Made by a program: the position numbers and the translations under genes | In this document: in pieces, positions 56,538-64,000 of the stretch | Layout: every line of letters begins with the position of its first letter | How positions within the stretch are numbered: position 1 is the first letter of the stretch | The notes under the pieces: model-generated | Told to the model about the DNA's origin: nothing | Seen by the model: only the letters and a program-made list of their open reading frames with translations | Databases searched by the model: none | Source of the DNA: Buchnera aphidicola | GTDB lineage: Bacteria; Pseudomonadota; Gammaproteobacteria; Enterobacterales; Enterobacteriaceae | NCBI RefSeq assembly: GCF_900128725.1 | Contig: NZ_LT667500.1 | Location: forward strand, 62,001 to 126,000 | Reading direction: 5' to 3' | DNA length: 64,000 bases

Positions 56538-57215
56538 ATGCAATATACGTTGATTAAAGCAAACATACATAATTCTAAAAATGATAAATATCCATTACAT
56601 CGAGCGAAATCTGTTCCTGATCCTTTAGACCAACAAATCAGCAACAATGTTTTTTTTGGTACTATTTCTAAATGGATGCACAATCTTGTTAATTGGGGAA
56701 GAAAAAATTCTTTATGGCCTTATAATTTTGGTTTGTCATGTTGTTACGTTGAGATGGTAAGCTCATTTACTTCTGTACATGATGTTTCGCGTTTTGGTTC
56801 CGAAGTCTTGCGCACTTCTCCGCGACAAGCTGATTTTATGGTTATTGCAGGAACTCCATTTATAAAAATGGCTCCTGTTATTCAGCGACTATATGACCAA
56901 ATGTTAGAGCCTAAATGGGTTATTTCTATGGGAGCATGCGCCAATTCTGGAGGAATGTATGACGTTTATTCTGTGGTGCAAGGAGTAGATAAATTTCTCC
57001 CTGTAGATGTGTATATACCAGGTTGCCCACCTCGTCCAGAAGCATATATGCATGCATTAGCTCTATTACAAAAATCTATCGCTAATGAACGTCGACCGTT
57101 ATCATGGGTTGTGGGGGAACAAGGTACCTACAAAATTAATTCCGTATCTGAAAAAAAAAAAAACTACAAAAAAAGAATTTCTGTAGTTAATATTGATTGT
57201 CAAGATAGTTTCTAA
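56538..57215 (+). CDS. nuoB: NADH-quinone oxidoreductase subunit B
   Basis: Carries cluster N2, the last Fe-S centre before quinone. 225 residues (E. coli 220). Four [4Fe-4S] cysteines: the adjacent pair in [10 protein letters not shown], one in [11 protein letters not shown], one in [11 protein letters not shown]. Conserved [12 protein letters not shown] precedes them. Start ATG 56538 matches the E. coli N-terminus (MDYTLTRID). A 13-base A run (57151-57163) lies in the C-terminal tail in frame; slippage there would only change the last 20 or so residues. Confidence 0.97.
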   Translation: MQYTLIKANIHNSKNDKYPLHRAKSVPDPLDQQISNNVFFGTISKWMHNLVNWGRKNSLWPYNFGLSCCYVEMVSSFTSVHDVSRFGSEVLRTSPRQADFMVIAGTPFIKMAPVIQRLYDQMLEPKWVISMGACANSGGMYDVYSVVQGVDKFLPVDVYIPGCPPRPEAYMHALALLQKSIANERRPLSWVVGEQGTYKINSVSEKKKNYKKRISVVNIDCQDSF

Positions 57216-57312
57216 TTTCTTTAGATCCTAAAGAGTGTTGTACAAAATAATCTTGTGTAATTTGATGTATTTATTTTAATTGTTATATTGCTTATGACTT
57301 AGAGACTAAATT

Positions 57313-59122
57313 ATGCCTAATATAGATTCAGAAAAAAGTTTTTTTTTTAAACAGTACAAATAAAAATTTTTATAAAAAAAACCCAATTATTTTATCTTTA
57401 TTTAACTTATTTGGAAAAAAGAAATTTTTTATACAAAACACATATTTAACGTGTCCCATTATATGGGTTTCTGCTTCGATTTTAAAACAAGTTGTTATAT
57501 TTTTGAAAAAAAATAATGAATGTTGTTATGAAATGTTATTTGATTTGCATGGTGTGGATGAAAGTTTAAGAAAAAATATTATTGGTATGCCGCGTACTGA
57601 TTTTACAGTATTTTATCATTTTTTTTCTGTTATTCATAACAGTGATTTGATTTTAAAAGTAGCTTTATTAAAAAAACATCTACAATTACCTACGATTACC
57701 TCAATTTTTTTAAATGCTAATTGGTATGAGCGCGAAACTTGGGACATGTTTGGTATAAAATTCATAGGTCACCCTTGTTTAAATAGAATTCTTATGCCCA
57801 AAAATTGGGTCGGGCATCCTTTGCGTAAAGATTATGCTTCGCGAGCTACAGAATTTGATAAATTTTTTTTTACAAAACAAAAAGAAGATATAGCTATGGA
57901 GTCTTTGCGCTTTTGTCCTGAAGATTGGGGCTTAAAGCGCAAAAATTCTAATGGTTCGGAGTATATGTTTTTAAATTTCGGACCGAATCACCCTTCTTCT
58001 CATGGAGCTTTTCGCATTATATTACAATTACGAGGAGAAAGAATAATAAATTGTATTCCTGATATTGGTTATCACCATCGTGGTGCAGAAAAAATTGCTG
58101 AACGTCAATCTTGGCATAATTATATTCCTTATACTGATCGTATAGAGTATTTAGGCGGGTGTATAAATGAAATGCCTTACATTCTAGCCGTAGAGACATT
58201 AGCTGGTATTACTGTATCTAATAGAGTGCAGTTTATAAGAGTTTTGTTGTCAGAGTTATTCCGGATTAATAGTCATTTATTATTTATCTCAACGTTTATT
58301 CAAGATGTAGGGAGTATGAGTACTGTTTTTCTAGCGTTTACTGACCGGCAAAAGATTTATGATTTAATTGAGTGCATTACCGGCGCTAGAATGCATCCGG
58401 CGTGGTTCCGAATTGGTGGAGTAGCAAAAGACTTGCCCCAAGGTTGGAATAAATTTTTAAAAGAATTTTTAGAATGGATGCCTAAAAGGTTAGATTTTTA
58501 TATAAATACAGCCTTAAAAAATAGAATTCTGATGTCTAGATCTCAGGGTGTAGCTGCTTATTGCAAGAATGAAGCGTTGACGTGGGGAATTACTGGAGCT
58601 GGTTTGAGGGCTACAGGAGTAGATTTTGATGTCAGAAAAAAACGACCGTATTCAGGTTATCAAAATTTTGATTTTGAAGTTCCTATTGGTAATAAGATCA
58701 GCGATGCCTATACTCGAGTATTATTAAAAGTTGAAGAAATTAGACAAAGTTTAAAAATTTTGAACCAATGCCTACTTAATATGCCGGAAGGTGCTTTTAA
58801 ATCTCCACACCCACTAACGACTCCGCCTCAAAAAAATAACACCTTATTTCATATCGAAAGCATGATCACGCATTTTTTACAGATGTCTTGGGGTCCTGTC
58901 ATTTCACCCAATGAGAGTTTGCAAATGGTTGAAGCTACAAAAGGTATAAATAGTTATTATTTAATCAGTGATGGTAATTCTGTAAGTTATCGGACTCGTA
59001 TTCGTACACCCAGTTTTGCTCATTTACAACAAATTCCTTCGGTTATACGTGGACATGTAATATCTGATTTAATCGTTTATCTCGGCAGTATTGATTTCGT
59101 GATGTCGGATGTAGATCGTTAA
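57313..59122 (+). CDS. nuoCD: NADH-quinone oxidoreductase fused subunit C/D, with a frameshift at a T10 tract
   Basis: E. coli-type NuoC-NuoD fusion of the peripheral arm. The frame ending at 59122 has NuoC ([22 protein letters not shown]) and NuoD ([36 protein letters not shown], terminal SDVDR). Similarity continues upstream of its first start-like codon (TTG 57503): [20 protein letters not shown] and [12 protein letters not shown] match the NuoC N-terminus, yet no ATG, GTG or TTG is in that frame. The ATG at 57313 is in another frame and reaches a stop after ten T (57339-57348). With nine T, one frame of about 602 residues results (E. coli 596-600). So one base must be skipped, or NuoC is truncated. 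Confidence 0.9.
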
Positions 59123-59153
59123 GGGTTTTTATATTTAATTAGGAAAAAAAATA

Positions 59154-59624
59154 GTGCCTTATTTAAAGCAATCAGAGATTTCTGAAATTTTATTAAAGAA
59201 AAAATGTTATATAGATGCAAGAGCAGCTTGTATAGAAGCATTAAAAATTGTACAAAAAAATAGAAGATGGGTGAGTCCCGAAGCTATTTCAGATATTGCT
59301 AAAATATTATCCATATCAGAATGTGATGTAGAGGGAGTTGCAACTTTTTATTGTCATATTTTTCGTCAACCAATTGGCCGATATCTTATTCGATACTGTG
59401 ACAGTGTCGTATGTTTTATTAATGGATACTGTGATGTTGAGAAACAATTAGTATGTAGTTTAGGAATAAAATCGGGCGAAACTACTAAAGACCATCGCTT
59501 TACGTTACTACCAACCTGTTGTTTAGGCGCTTGTGATAAAGGTCCGGCTCTTTTAATTAATGAACAATTATATACTAATCTTAATTCTAAAAAAATTGTG
59601 AATGTTTTGGAAAAATATAAATGA
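59154..59624 (+). CDS. nuoE: NADH-quinone oxidoreductase subunit E
   Basis: 24-kDa subunit with the [2Fe-2S] cluster N1a beside NuoF. 156 residues (E. coli 166). The four cluster cysteines are in [11 protein letters not shown] (two) and [12 protein letters not shown] (of which two bind). [15 protein letters not shown] and [12 protein letters not shown] are typical. Start is GTG 59154 after AGGAAA. The last four bases overlap nuoF, a coupled junction. Confidence 0.95.
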   Translation: MPYLKQSEISEILLKKKCYIDARAACIEALKIVQKNRRWVSPEAISDIAKILSISECDVEGVATFYCHIFRQPIGRYLIRYCDSVVCFINGYCDVEKQLVCSLGIKSGETTKDHRFTLLPTCCLGACDKGPALLINEQLYTNLNSKKIVNVLEKYK

Positions 59625-60946
59625 AAGATATATTAAAAACTGCAGAAACGCACCCTCTAACATGGCGCTTAGACAAATATTCGCAAATGCTGAGTATAAC
59701 AGAATACTGCAAAACAGGCGGCTATCAGGCTTTACGAAAATCTTTAAAACGATTATGTCCGGTAGAAATTATCACCTTGATACAAGAATCGGGTTTAAGG
59801 GGAAGAGGCGGGGCTGGCTTTCCTACTGGGATTAAATGGAAGCTAATGTCACAGAATGTTGAAAAAAAAGATAAATATTTAATTTGTAATGCAGATGAAA
59901 TGGAACCAGGGACATATAAAGATAAATTTTTAATAGAGCATTTTCCGCATCAATTAATTGAAGGTATGATATTAAGTGCGTTTGCTTTACAATCTAATTG
60001 TGGATATATTTTTTTACGAGGTGACTATTATTTGTCAGAAAGAATTTTAATTCAGTCTATTAATGAAGCTTATCAATTAGGTTTTTTGGGCAAAAATATA
60101 CTTCACAGCGGTTTTAATTTTGATTTATTTTTGCATACGGGGGCGGGTCGTTATATTTGCGGAGAAGAAACTGCGCTAATTAATTCTTTAGAGGGGCGGA
60201 GAGCTAATCCAAGATACAAACCTCCTTTTCCAGCCACTCACGGTTTATGGGGAAAACCTACCTGCGTCAATAACGTCGAAACGTTATCTAATATTCCCGC
60301 AATTATATTAAATGGTCCAAAATGGTATTTAAGTTTGTCTAAAAGCGTAGATTCAGGTACTAAGTTATTAGGATTTTCTGGTCGAGTAAATAGACCAGGT
60401 TTGTGGGAATTACCTATTGGAATTACAGCAAGAGAGGTTTTAGAAGATTATGCTGGAGGTATGCAAAAAAATTTAACTCTAAAAGCTTGGCAGCCAGGAG
60501 GAGCTGGGACTCATATATTATCCAGTCGCTGTATTGACGTAAATATGGACTTTACTAGTCTACAGAATCTAGGCAGTCGATTAGGAACGGGAATAGCTAT
60601 GGCTATAGATAATACAGTTGATATGCTTGCGTTATTAATCAATATTGAAAGCTTTTTCTCTCGTGAATCATGCGGTTTCTGTACTCCGTGTAGAGAGGGT
60701 TTGCCGTGGATCGTTAAAATATTAAAAGATTTAAAAAAAAAGAAAGGGTTTAGTGATGATGTAAAAGTTCTAGAAGAGCTTTGTTATAATTTAGGTCCTG
60801 GAAAAACTTTTTGCGCTCACGCTCCAGGAGCAATTTCTCCGCTACAGAGTGCATTAACTTTATTTCGTGATGAATTTGAAGTTGGTATTAGAGGGCGGGA
60901 AGAAAAAGATAGTAACAATATAGAGGTTATTCCTCTGTATGAATAG
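59621..60946 (+). CDS. nuoF: NADH-quinone oxidoreductase subunit F
   Basis: NADH- and FMN-binding subunit with [4Fe-4S] cluster N3, the entry point of electrons. 441 residues (E. coli 445). Glycine-rich [15 protein letters not shown] at about 57-71, [35 protein letters not shown] with its second glycine-rich loop, and cluster ligands in [11 protein letters not shown] with the distal Cys in [10 protein letters not shown]. Overlaps nuoE by four bases; 108 bases separate it from nuoG. Confidence 0.97.
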   Translation: MKDILKTAETHPLTWRLDKYSQMLSITEYCKTGGYQALRKSLKRLCPVEIITLIQESGLRGRGGAGFPTGIKWKLMSQNVEKKDKYLICNADEMEPGTYKDKFLIEHFPHQLIEGMILSAFALQSNCGYIFLRGDYYLSERILIQSINEAYQLGFLGKNILHSGFNFDLFLHTGAGRYICGEETALINSLEGRRANPRYKPPFPATHGLWGKPTCVNNVETLSNIPAIILNGPKWYLSLSKSVDSGTKLLGFSGRVNRPGLWELPIGITAREVLEDYAGGMQKNLTLKAWQPGGAGTHILSSRCIDVNMDFTSLQNLGSRLGTGIAMAIDNTVDMLALLINIESFFSRESCGFCTPCREGLPWIVKILKDLKKKKGFSDDVKVLEELCYNLGPGKTFCAHAPGAISPLQSALTLFRDEFEVGIRGREEKDSNNIEVIPLYE

Positions 60947-61054
60947 AGGTTGATAAAAAAGAGAATCCTGATAATTTCGTTATATAATTTACAAGCGAAA
61001 ACAATTTTTTTTTATATAGTCTCATAACTAATTTTTGAAGGCGAGTAACTTACA

Positions 61055-63793
61055 ATGGTTAAAATTTACGTGGACGATAAAGAATATCACATAAAATCAT
61101 CGGGTAATTTATTACAAGCGTGTTTATCTATTGGAGTAGACGTACCGTTTTTTTGTTGGCATCCTGCTTTAGGGAGTGTTGGATCATGTAGGCAATGTGC
61201 TATTACAGTATATCGAGATCAAAAGGATCAATCAGGATCTATTATTATGGCTTGTATGTCTGAAATTCAGGAAGGTATGCGGATATCTACCTTAAATAGT
61301 AGCACAAAAAAATTTCAAAAAAGTATTTCTGAATTAATGATGTTGAATCATCCGCATGATTGTCCAATTTGCCCCGAAGGAGGTTGTTGTCATTTACAGG
61401 ACATGACTGTATTAAATCAACATAATATACGTCGCTACAGATTTAAAAAACGTATTTTTAAAAATCAATATTTAGGCCCGTTTGTTTCGCACACAATGAA
61501 CCGGTGCATTACGTGTTATCGTTGTGTTCGGTATTATGTTGACTATGCTGGAGGCTCAGATTTCGGCGTATACGGCTCCAATAATAAAATTTATTTTGGA
61601 CGATTATCTGACGGTATATTGGAAAGCGAATATTCTGGTAATTTAATTGATGTATGTCCTACAGGCGTCTTTACCGATAAAACAAATATTCAAAATTTTC
61701 ACCGTAAATGGGACTTACAATATGCTCCTAGTATATGCCCTAACTGCAGCATCGGATGCAACACTAGTTTAGGCTCGCGACTAGGAAAGTTATGTCGTAT
61801 AGATAATAGGTATCATTCGTCTATTAATAAGTATTTCTTGTGCGATTTAGGGAGATTTGGTTGTAATCATGTTAATTTTAATGATATTACGAAACCTTTT
61901 CGTCAAAAAAATAATAGAAAAAAATTTCTAGATTATGATCATGTTATATCGTTAATAATTAATATTATAGAGAAATCTTCAAATAAAATATTAGGCATAG
62001 GCTCTTCAAGAGCTAGCGTAGAAAGCAATGCTGCCTTATGTCATTTAGTAGGACCAGAGAATTTTTCTAACGGCATGTTGTCTGAAGCCGATGAGTGTAT
62101 GAAAATTATCACACAGATAGCTCAAAACAGCGATATACATAACCCTTCTCTTGTGGAAATAGAAACATATGATGTGATTTTAATTATTGGCGAAGATATC
62201 ACTCAAACAGCTCCTTTAGCAGCTTTGTCTGTGCGTCAAGCAATTAGAAAAGTCAATTCTCATGCCGTAAAAGGTAGCAAGATACCTATATGGCATGTTA
62301 ACGCCGTGAAAAACGTTATTCAAAATCAAAAAAATCCTTTATTTATAGTTCAAACTGATTCTACAAAATTAGATGATATTTGCAATATAAGCTACTGCGG
62401 CTCAATAAAACAGCAATTGCAGTTTAGTAAATTAATATTAGACGGAATTAATAATTACGGAAATAGTAACGATCAAGATGATGATAGTATATTTTTAAAA
62501 ATCGATAGTATTGTTAAGCAATTATGTCATGCAAAAAAACCGTTAATTATTTCTGGAGCATCCTTAAATAATGTAGATATTATTAAAGTATCGTATAATA
62601 TTGCCCGGGCATTACAAAAAAAAGATTTACCAATTGGTCTTGCTTTATTTCCTCCATCAACAAATAGCATGGGTCTTTCTTTAATCCCAGCTATTTCTTG
62701 TGACGCTATGTTCAATGTTATTAATTCCAATAAAGTAGATGTTTTAATTATTCTAGAAAATGATTTATATAGATTTTATGAATCGAAGGTACTTGATAGT
62801 ATTTTTAAAAAAATTAAAACTATAATTGTCTTAGATCACTACAATCACAAAACCATAGAGCGTTCTGATATTTTTTTATCGTGTACTAGTTTTTCGGAAA
62901 GCTCCGGTCATTTTGTAAATTATGAGGCTCGTTTACAAAGATTTTTTAAAACACACGATCCTAATTTTTATAATAAAAAAATGCTTAAACTAGAAAGCTG
63001 GCGTTGGATATATGCTATTTATAAAAAAATACGATTATTTTCTTTAATTCAAGCTTTTGGTATTGATCAAATGACGAAGCTATGTTCTTTATGGCATCCT
63101 ATTTTTAAACATATTTCGAGAGTATCTCCTTCGTCTTCTTTTCAGGTTTTAGGCCAAAAAATTGCTAGATCTCCCGTACGTTGTAGTGGTCGAACTGCTC
63201 TTTTTTCCGATAAAGATGTACATGAACCGACTACTCCTAAAGACCCTGATAGTATGTTTTCTTTTTCTATGGAGGGTAATCAACAAACTGAAAATAATTT
63301 TTCCTATTCTCCTTTTTTATGGTCTCCTAAATGGAATTCCAACCAGTCATTTTATAAATCACCAAAAAGATTTTTGGATTTAAATTCCAATGATTATGAA
63401 GGCATTTTATTACTTCGGAACTATAATAAAAAAATCTTTAAAAGCTTTTCTTTAACGAATTCCCCAGAACATTCTCAAAATAGCTTATCTTCCTTTAAAA
63501 TCATTCCTTATTATAAAATATTAGGCAGCGAAGAGGTTAGTCACAGTTATTTTTCGAATATTATGAAAATAAATAATTCTTACGCTAAAGTAAATTATTT
63601 AGATGCTGCTAAAATATTTATTAATGAAGGAGATATATTACAATTTCAAGTTAATGGTATTACTTTTAAATTCCCCGTTCAGTTATCTAATAAAATTTGC
63701 TTGCTTCATATAGGGATACTTTTCGGTTGTAAGGGTTTTCCAATATCTTTGTTTAATCATGTTGCTTATAATTTAATTAAATATAAGGAATAA
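61055..63793 (+). CDS. nuoG: NADH-quinone oxidoreductase subunit G
   Basis: Largest peripheral subunit, carrying several Fe-S clusters and a molybdopterin-like domain without cofactor. 912 residues (E. coli 908). N-terminal [2Fe-2S] ferredoxin region (CWHPALGSVGSCRQC, MACMSE), His-ligated cluster (HDCPICPEGGCC), CITCYRC with the distal DVCPTG, and the extra cluster N7 ligands CPNCSIGC with distal CDLGRFG, all present. The C-terminal half (about 300-912) is much less conserved. AAGGCGAG lies before the ATG. No frame defect despite several A runs. Confidence 0.96.
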   Translation: MVKIYVDDKEYHIKSSGNLLQACLSIGVDVPFFCWHPALGSVGSCRQCAITVYRDQKDQSGSIIMACMSEIQEGMRISTLNSSTKKFQKSISELMMLNHPHDCPICPEGGCCHLQDMTVLNQHNIRRYRFKKRIFKNQYLGPFVSHTMNRCITCYRCVRYYVDYAGGSDFGVYGSNNKIYFGRLSDGILESEYSGNLIDVCPTGVFTDKTNIQNFHRKWDLQYAPSICPNCSIGCNTSLGSRLGKLCRIDNRYHSSINKYFLCDLGRFGCNHVNFNDITKPFRQKNNRKKFLDYDHVISLIINIIEKSSNKILGIGSSRASVESNAALCHLVGPENFSNGMLSEADECMKIITQIAQNSDIHNPSLVEIETYDVILIIGEDITQTAPLAALSVRQAIRKVNSHAVKGSKIPIWHVNAVKNVIQNQKNPLFIVQTDSTKLDDICNISYCGSIKQQLQFSKLILDGINNYGNSNDQDDDSIFLKIDSIVKQLCHAKKPLIISGASLNNVDIIKVSYNIARALQKKDLPIGLALFPPSTNSMGLSLIPAISCDAMFNVINSNKVDVLIILENDLYRFYESKVLDSIFKKIKTIIVLDHYNHKTIERSDIFLSCTSFSESSGHFVNYEARLQRFFKTHDPNFYNKKMLKLESWRWIYAIYKKIRLFSLIQAFGIDQMTKLCSLWHPIFKHISRVSPSSSFQVLGQKIARSPVRCSGRTALFSDKDVHEPTTPKDPDSMFSFSMEGNQQTENNFSYSPFLWSPKWNSNQSFYKSPKRFLDLNSNDYEGILLLRNYNKKIFKSFSLTNSPEHSQNSLSSFKIIPYYKILGSEEVSHSYFSNIMKINNSYAKVNYLDAAKIFINEGDILQFQVNGITFKFPVQLSNKICLLHIGILFGCKGFPISLFNHVAYNLIKYKE

Positions 63794-63821
63794 AATATCT
63801 TATCAATAAGGCGCTGATGTT

Positions 63822-64000
63822 ATGAGCAATCCAGTTTTTATTTCTCTGTGTTCAGTGATGTTAATTGTTCTAAGCGCAAGTTTTTTGAGCTTAATAGAAC
63901 GTAAAACATTAGGGTGGTTGCAAAATCGCTATGGTCCTAATCGAGTAGGTTGGCAAGGTTTTATGCAGATCTGTGCCGATGGTATTAAATTGCTTTTTAA
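63822..64000 (+). CDS. nuoH: NADH-quinone oxidoreductase subunit H, 3' truncated by the window edge
   Basis: The first 59 residues of the NuoH membrane subunit (about 325 in E. coli). One hydrophobic segment (about 5-25) precedes [19 protein letters not shown], the conserved first loop near the quinone site, and [13 protein letters not shown]. The ATG at 63822 follows an AAGG; a nearby ATG at 63817 in another frame ends at once. Continues beyond the window, where the remaining nuo genes are expected. Confidence 0.95.
   Translation, partial: MSNPVFISLCSVMLIVLSASFLSLIERKTLGWLQNRYGPNRVGWQGFMQICADGIKLLF

Noticed and set aside
1..64000. Mobile elements, prophage genes, CRISPR arrays, toxin-antitoxin or defence genes
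   Set aside because: None seen: every substantial frame is a known housekeeping or biosynthetic gene, and no direct-repeat arrays were found.

Overview
The window is a strongly AT-rich bacterial chromosome segment with short, tightly packed, enterobacterial-type housekeeping genes. There are no mobile elements, no phage genes and no CRISPR array. Gene content and order (fabB-tal-tkt-dapE, an intact hisGDCBHAFI operon followed by gnd and metG, aroH-thrS-infC-rpmI-rplT-pheST, glyQS-nfo-rplY, rsmA, carAB-dapB-ileS, rpsT, dnaKJ, nuoA-H) match what I recall of Buchnera aphidicola, the obligate aphid endosymbiont. The organism is therefore most likely a Buchnera lineage or a very close reduced gammaproteobacterial symbiont. 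The strain cannot be named from sequence alone.

Layout: 1-5 kb has the 3' part of pmbA, RNase P RNA and rsmI (minus), then fabB and talA. 5-11 kb has tktB and dapE, then dapA and aroC on the minus strand. 11-21 kb has smrB, the eight-gene histidine operon and gnd. 21-31 kb has metG, tilS, tRNA-Val(GAC), nth, tyrS, sufA, aroH and thrS. 31-40 kb has infC-rpmI-rplT, pheST, a decayed ihfA, glyS-glyQ, nfo and rplY. 40.8-42.1 kb is a 1.3 kb stretch without genes that holds several inverted repeats. 42-52 kb has rsmA, then carB-carA, dapB and ileS on the minus strand. 52-64 kb has rpsT, dnaJ-dnaK behind a clear sigma-32 promoter, and the start of the NADH dehydrogenase I operon, cut off in nuoH.

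The genes fit a nutritional symbiont. Synthesis of histidine, lysine/diaminopimelate (dapA, dapB, dapE), chorismate and aromatics (aroH, aroC) and carbamoyl phosphate for arginine and pyrimidines (carAB) is kept, supplied with precursors by transaldolase, transketolase and 6-phosphogluconate dehydrogenase. The rest is translation (six aminoacyl-tRNA synthetases, ribosomal proteins, IF3, rRNA and tRNA modification), minimal DNA repair (nth, nfo), chaperones and respiration.

I found no new multi-gene system. The points of most interest are decay and its consequences. ThrRS has lost three of its four editing-site residues, and PheRS has lost its recognisable editing-site motifs, while IleRS keeps its own. 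nuoCD is frameshifted at a T10 tract that polymerase slippage could rescue. tilS carries an in-frame A16 tract. An ihfA remnant lies after pheT, and RsmI has lost two conserved acidic motif residues. Against this decay, some regulation persists: a near-perfect heat-shock promoter on dnaKJ, the AUU start of infC, and the lysine feedback site of DapA.
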